Source of the DNA: Variovorax davisae
Lineage (GTDB): Bacteria > Pseudomonadota > Gammaproteobacteria > Burkholderiales > Burkholderiaceae_C
Length of the DNA: 64,000 nucleotides
Direction of reading: 5' to 3'
Assembly (NCBI RefSeq): GCF_030316845.1
Contig: NZ_JASZYS010000008.1
Span: forward strand, 186,001 to 250,000
Numbering within the stretch: position 1 is the stretch's first letter; the number at the start of each line of letters is the position of its first letter. Under the pieces are notes generated by a model. The model was not told the origin of the DNA. It saw only the letters and a list, made by a program, of their open reading frames with translations, and ran no database searches. Made by a program: the position numbers and the translations under genes. This document shows, in pieces, positions 62,789-64,000 of the stretch.

Positions 62789-63709
62789 ATGCCGAGTGCG
62801 GAGCTTTGGTCCTGGAACAACGGCCCGGCCAAGGCGGCCATCCTCGACTTCGTGGCCAGGGTGACCTTGGAGGGCGGCCCGGACCATGTCCGTCCCGCCG
62901 ATCGAATCGCGACCTTCGACAACGACGGCACGCTGTGGTGCGAGCAGCCGCTCCAGGTGCAGTTCTCGTTCGCCCGGCATCGATTGAACGCCATGGTCGC
63001 GCGCGATCCGGGCCTGGCGCAGCGGCAGCCGTTCAAGGCCTATGTCGACCAGGACATGGCGGCGATCAAGGCGGCCGGCATGCGCGGCCTCTTCGAGGTG
63101 GGAGCGGCCGTGCACGCCGGCGTGACCGAGGAAGCGTTCGACCAGGTGGCTCGGGACTGGCTCGCCGAAGCGAAGCACCCGACCCTGGGCCGCCGGTTCA
63201 CGGAACTCGTGTACGTGCCGCAGCTGGAACTCGTTGCGTACCTTCAGAAGCATGGCTTCCAGGTCTTCATCGTGTCGGGCGGCGGCATCGACCTGATCCG
63301 CGCCTTCTCGGAGGAGGTCTACAGGATCCCCCGGCACCAGGTCGTCGGTTCCAGCGTCAAGACGCGCTTCGAGATCCAGCAGGACGTCGGACAACTGGTC
63401 AAGCTGGCCGAGGTCAACACCTTCGACGACCGCGAGGTCAAGCCCTGCAACATCGGACTTCACATCGGCCGCCGGCCGATCCTGGCATTCGGCAATTCGG
63501 ACGGCGACCTGGCGATGCTCCGCTACACCAAGACCGGGCCCGGACCTCGGCTCGCGTTGCTGCTCCATCACGACGACGGCAGCCGCGAATTCGCCTACGA
63601 CCGCGAATTCCGATTGAGCCCGCTCGCCGACGCGCTCGACAACGCGCCGCGCTACGGCATCGAGGTCGTGAGCATGAAGCGGGATTGGGCCGAGGTCTTC
63701 GCGCCATGA
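62789..63709 (+). CDS. HAD-superfamily phosphatase (SerB-like)
   Basis: A 306-residue HAD protein: motif I FDNDGTLW, motif II VSGGGIDL, motif III region around DREVK, and motif IV GNSDGDLAML. A long helical cap follows motif I. No signal peptide is seen, so it is likely cytosolic. Substrate unknown; phosphoserine-phosphatase type by motifs. Confidence 0.85.
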   Translation: MPSAELWSWNNGPAKAAILDFVARVTLEGGPDHVRPADRIATFDNDGTLWCEQPLQVQFSFARHRLNAMVARDPGLAQRQPFKAYVDQDMAAIKAAGMRGLFEVGAAVHAGVTEEAFDQVARDWLAEAKHPTLGRRFTELVYVPQLELVAYLQKHGFQVFIVSGGGIDLIRAFSEEVYRIPRHQVVGSSVKTRFEIQQDVGQLVKLAEVNTFDDREVKPCNIGLHIGRRPILAFGNSDGDLAMLRYTKTGPGPRLALLLHHDDGSREFAYDREFRLSPLADALDNAPRYGIEVVSMKRDWAEVFAP

Positions 63710-63965
63710 CGACGCCAGGTGCCGTCGCCTGCGGGCGCCGGCCCGCGGCCCGCAGGACCTGCGGCGTCGGCGGGAAGCCCGGGTCTTCGATCCAGACGCA
63801 CAGGCAGGCCGCGATCGCCTCGCGCAGCGGTGCGTGTCCGGCCGGGTCGTCGTAGCGCCCGGTCCGCTGGTGCCGCCGCCCTGCACATCGCGCGCCGCAG
63901 GTTGCCTTGGCGATCCTGCGCCACCTGCCTGCACCAAAGGGCAGCTTTACTTGGACCCTGGGCAT
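63710..63965 (-). pseudogene. MocR/PdxR-like (GntR-aminotransferase) fragment
   Basis: On the minus strand a short frame reads YDDPAGHAPLREAIAACL, the hallmark of the aminotransferase part of MocR regulators (YxDPxGHxxLRxAIAxYL). The rest of the ~450-residue protein is not present and frames shift on both sides. It is most likely a gene remnant; no complete domain is left. Confidence 0.4.
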
Positions 63966-64000
63966 GTCTATTCTTGCCTGAGCGTCGCCGCGATCCGTCG

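Noticed and set aside
1-64000. CRISPR arrays, tRNA/rRNA genes, IS elements, prophage genes
   Set aside because: No regular spaced repeats, transposase or phage-like proteins, and no recognisable tRNA cloverleaf or rRNA segments were seen on reading the window.

Overview
The window is about 69 % G+C, densely packed and without rRNA, tRNA, IS or CRISPR sequences that I can recognise. Gene content points to a betaproteobacterium of the order Burkholderiales, most likely Comamonadaceae (Variovorax-like): four periplasmic Bug/TctC-type receptors without their own TctAB partners, a nap operon fused to a complete System I cytochrome c maturation operon, and an interspersed intergenic element of the type common in that family. 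This placement rests on gene content, not on a marker gene.

Layout. 1-2.2 kb: end of a Liv-type ABC importer (LivM-LivG fusion, LivF). 2.4-5.3 kb: a small unknown gene and DNA polymerase II (polB). 5.3-13.4 kb: a catabolic block with a MarR repressor (BadR-like) divergent from badH, badI, aliB, aliA, a Bug receptor, badK and a zinc alcohol dehydrogenase. Together these encode an apparently complete route from cyclohexanecarboxylate through its CoA thioester to pimeloyl-CoA. 13.4-20.1 kb: MFS and LysE exporters, a PaaK-like adenylate-forming enzyme, a GNAT, an NlpC/P60 lipoprotein, a cupin and a cytosolic sulfatase. 20.2-23.1 kb: a LysR regulator divergent from a short-type argC, then an ABC_sub_bind receptor. 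23.2-27.2 kb: a membrane-anchored class III nucleotide cyclase translationally coupled to a twin-CxxC AhpD-like protein, then a CPA1 Na+/H+ antiporter. 27.4-30.6 kb: a formylglycine-generating enzyme with two outer-membrane beta-barrel genes. 30.6-34.1 kb: a VWA protein with an integral membrane partner, a frameshifted remnant, DUF2789 and a PhnB-like gene.

34.2-45.4 kb (minus strand): one continuous 14-gene unit, napEDABC-ccmABCDEFGHI, from a good sigma-70-like promoter. It makes periplasmic nitrate reductase together with the haem-attachment machinery that its c-type cytochromes NapB and NapC need. 45.5-52.5 kb: a methyltransferase, DUF899, zwf, and a lipoprotein followed by a DUF2628-pilin hybrid. 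52.6-55.6 kb: trkA-trkH potassium uptake. 55.7-56.4 kb: a type II toxin-antitoxin pair. 56.4-61.0 kb: a LysR gene facing a four-gene operon in which two different Bug receptors bracket an isocitrate-lyase-superfamily enzyme and an amidohydrolase. 61.0-64.0 kb: an EamA transporter, a SnoaL-like gene, a P-loop kinase remnant with an internal deletion, a HAD phosphatase and a MocR-like fragment.

Most noteworthy: the Ala replacing the motif B Tyr of PolB, the complete bad/ali module with its repeated octamer operator candidate, the guanylate-cyclase-like recognition residues of the small cyclase, the DUF2628-pilin fusion, and the genuine two-cysteine FGE co-transcribed with outer-membrane proteins.
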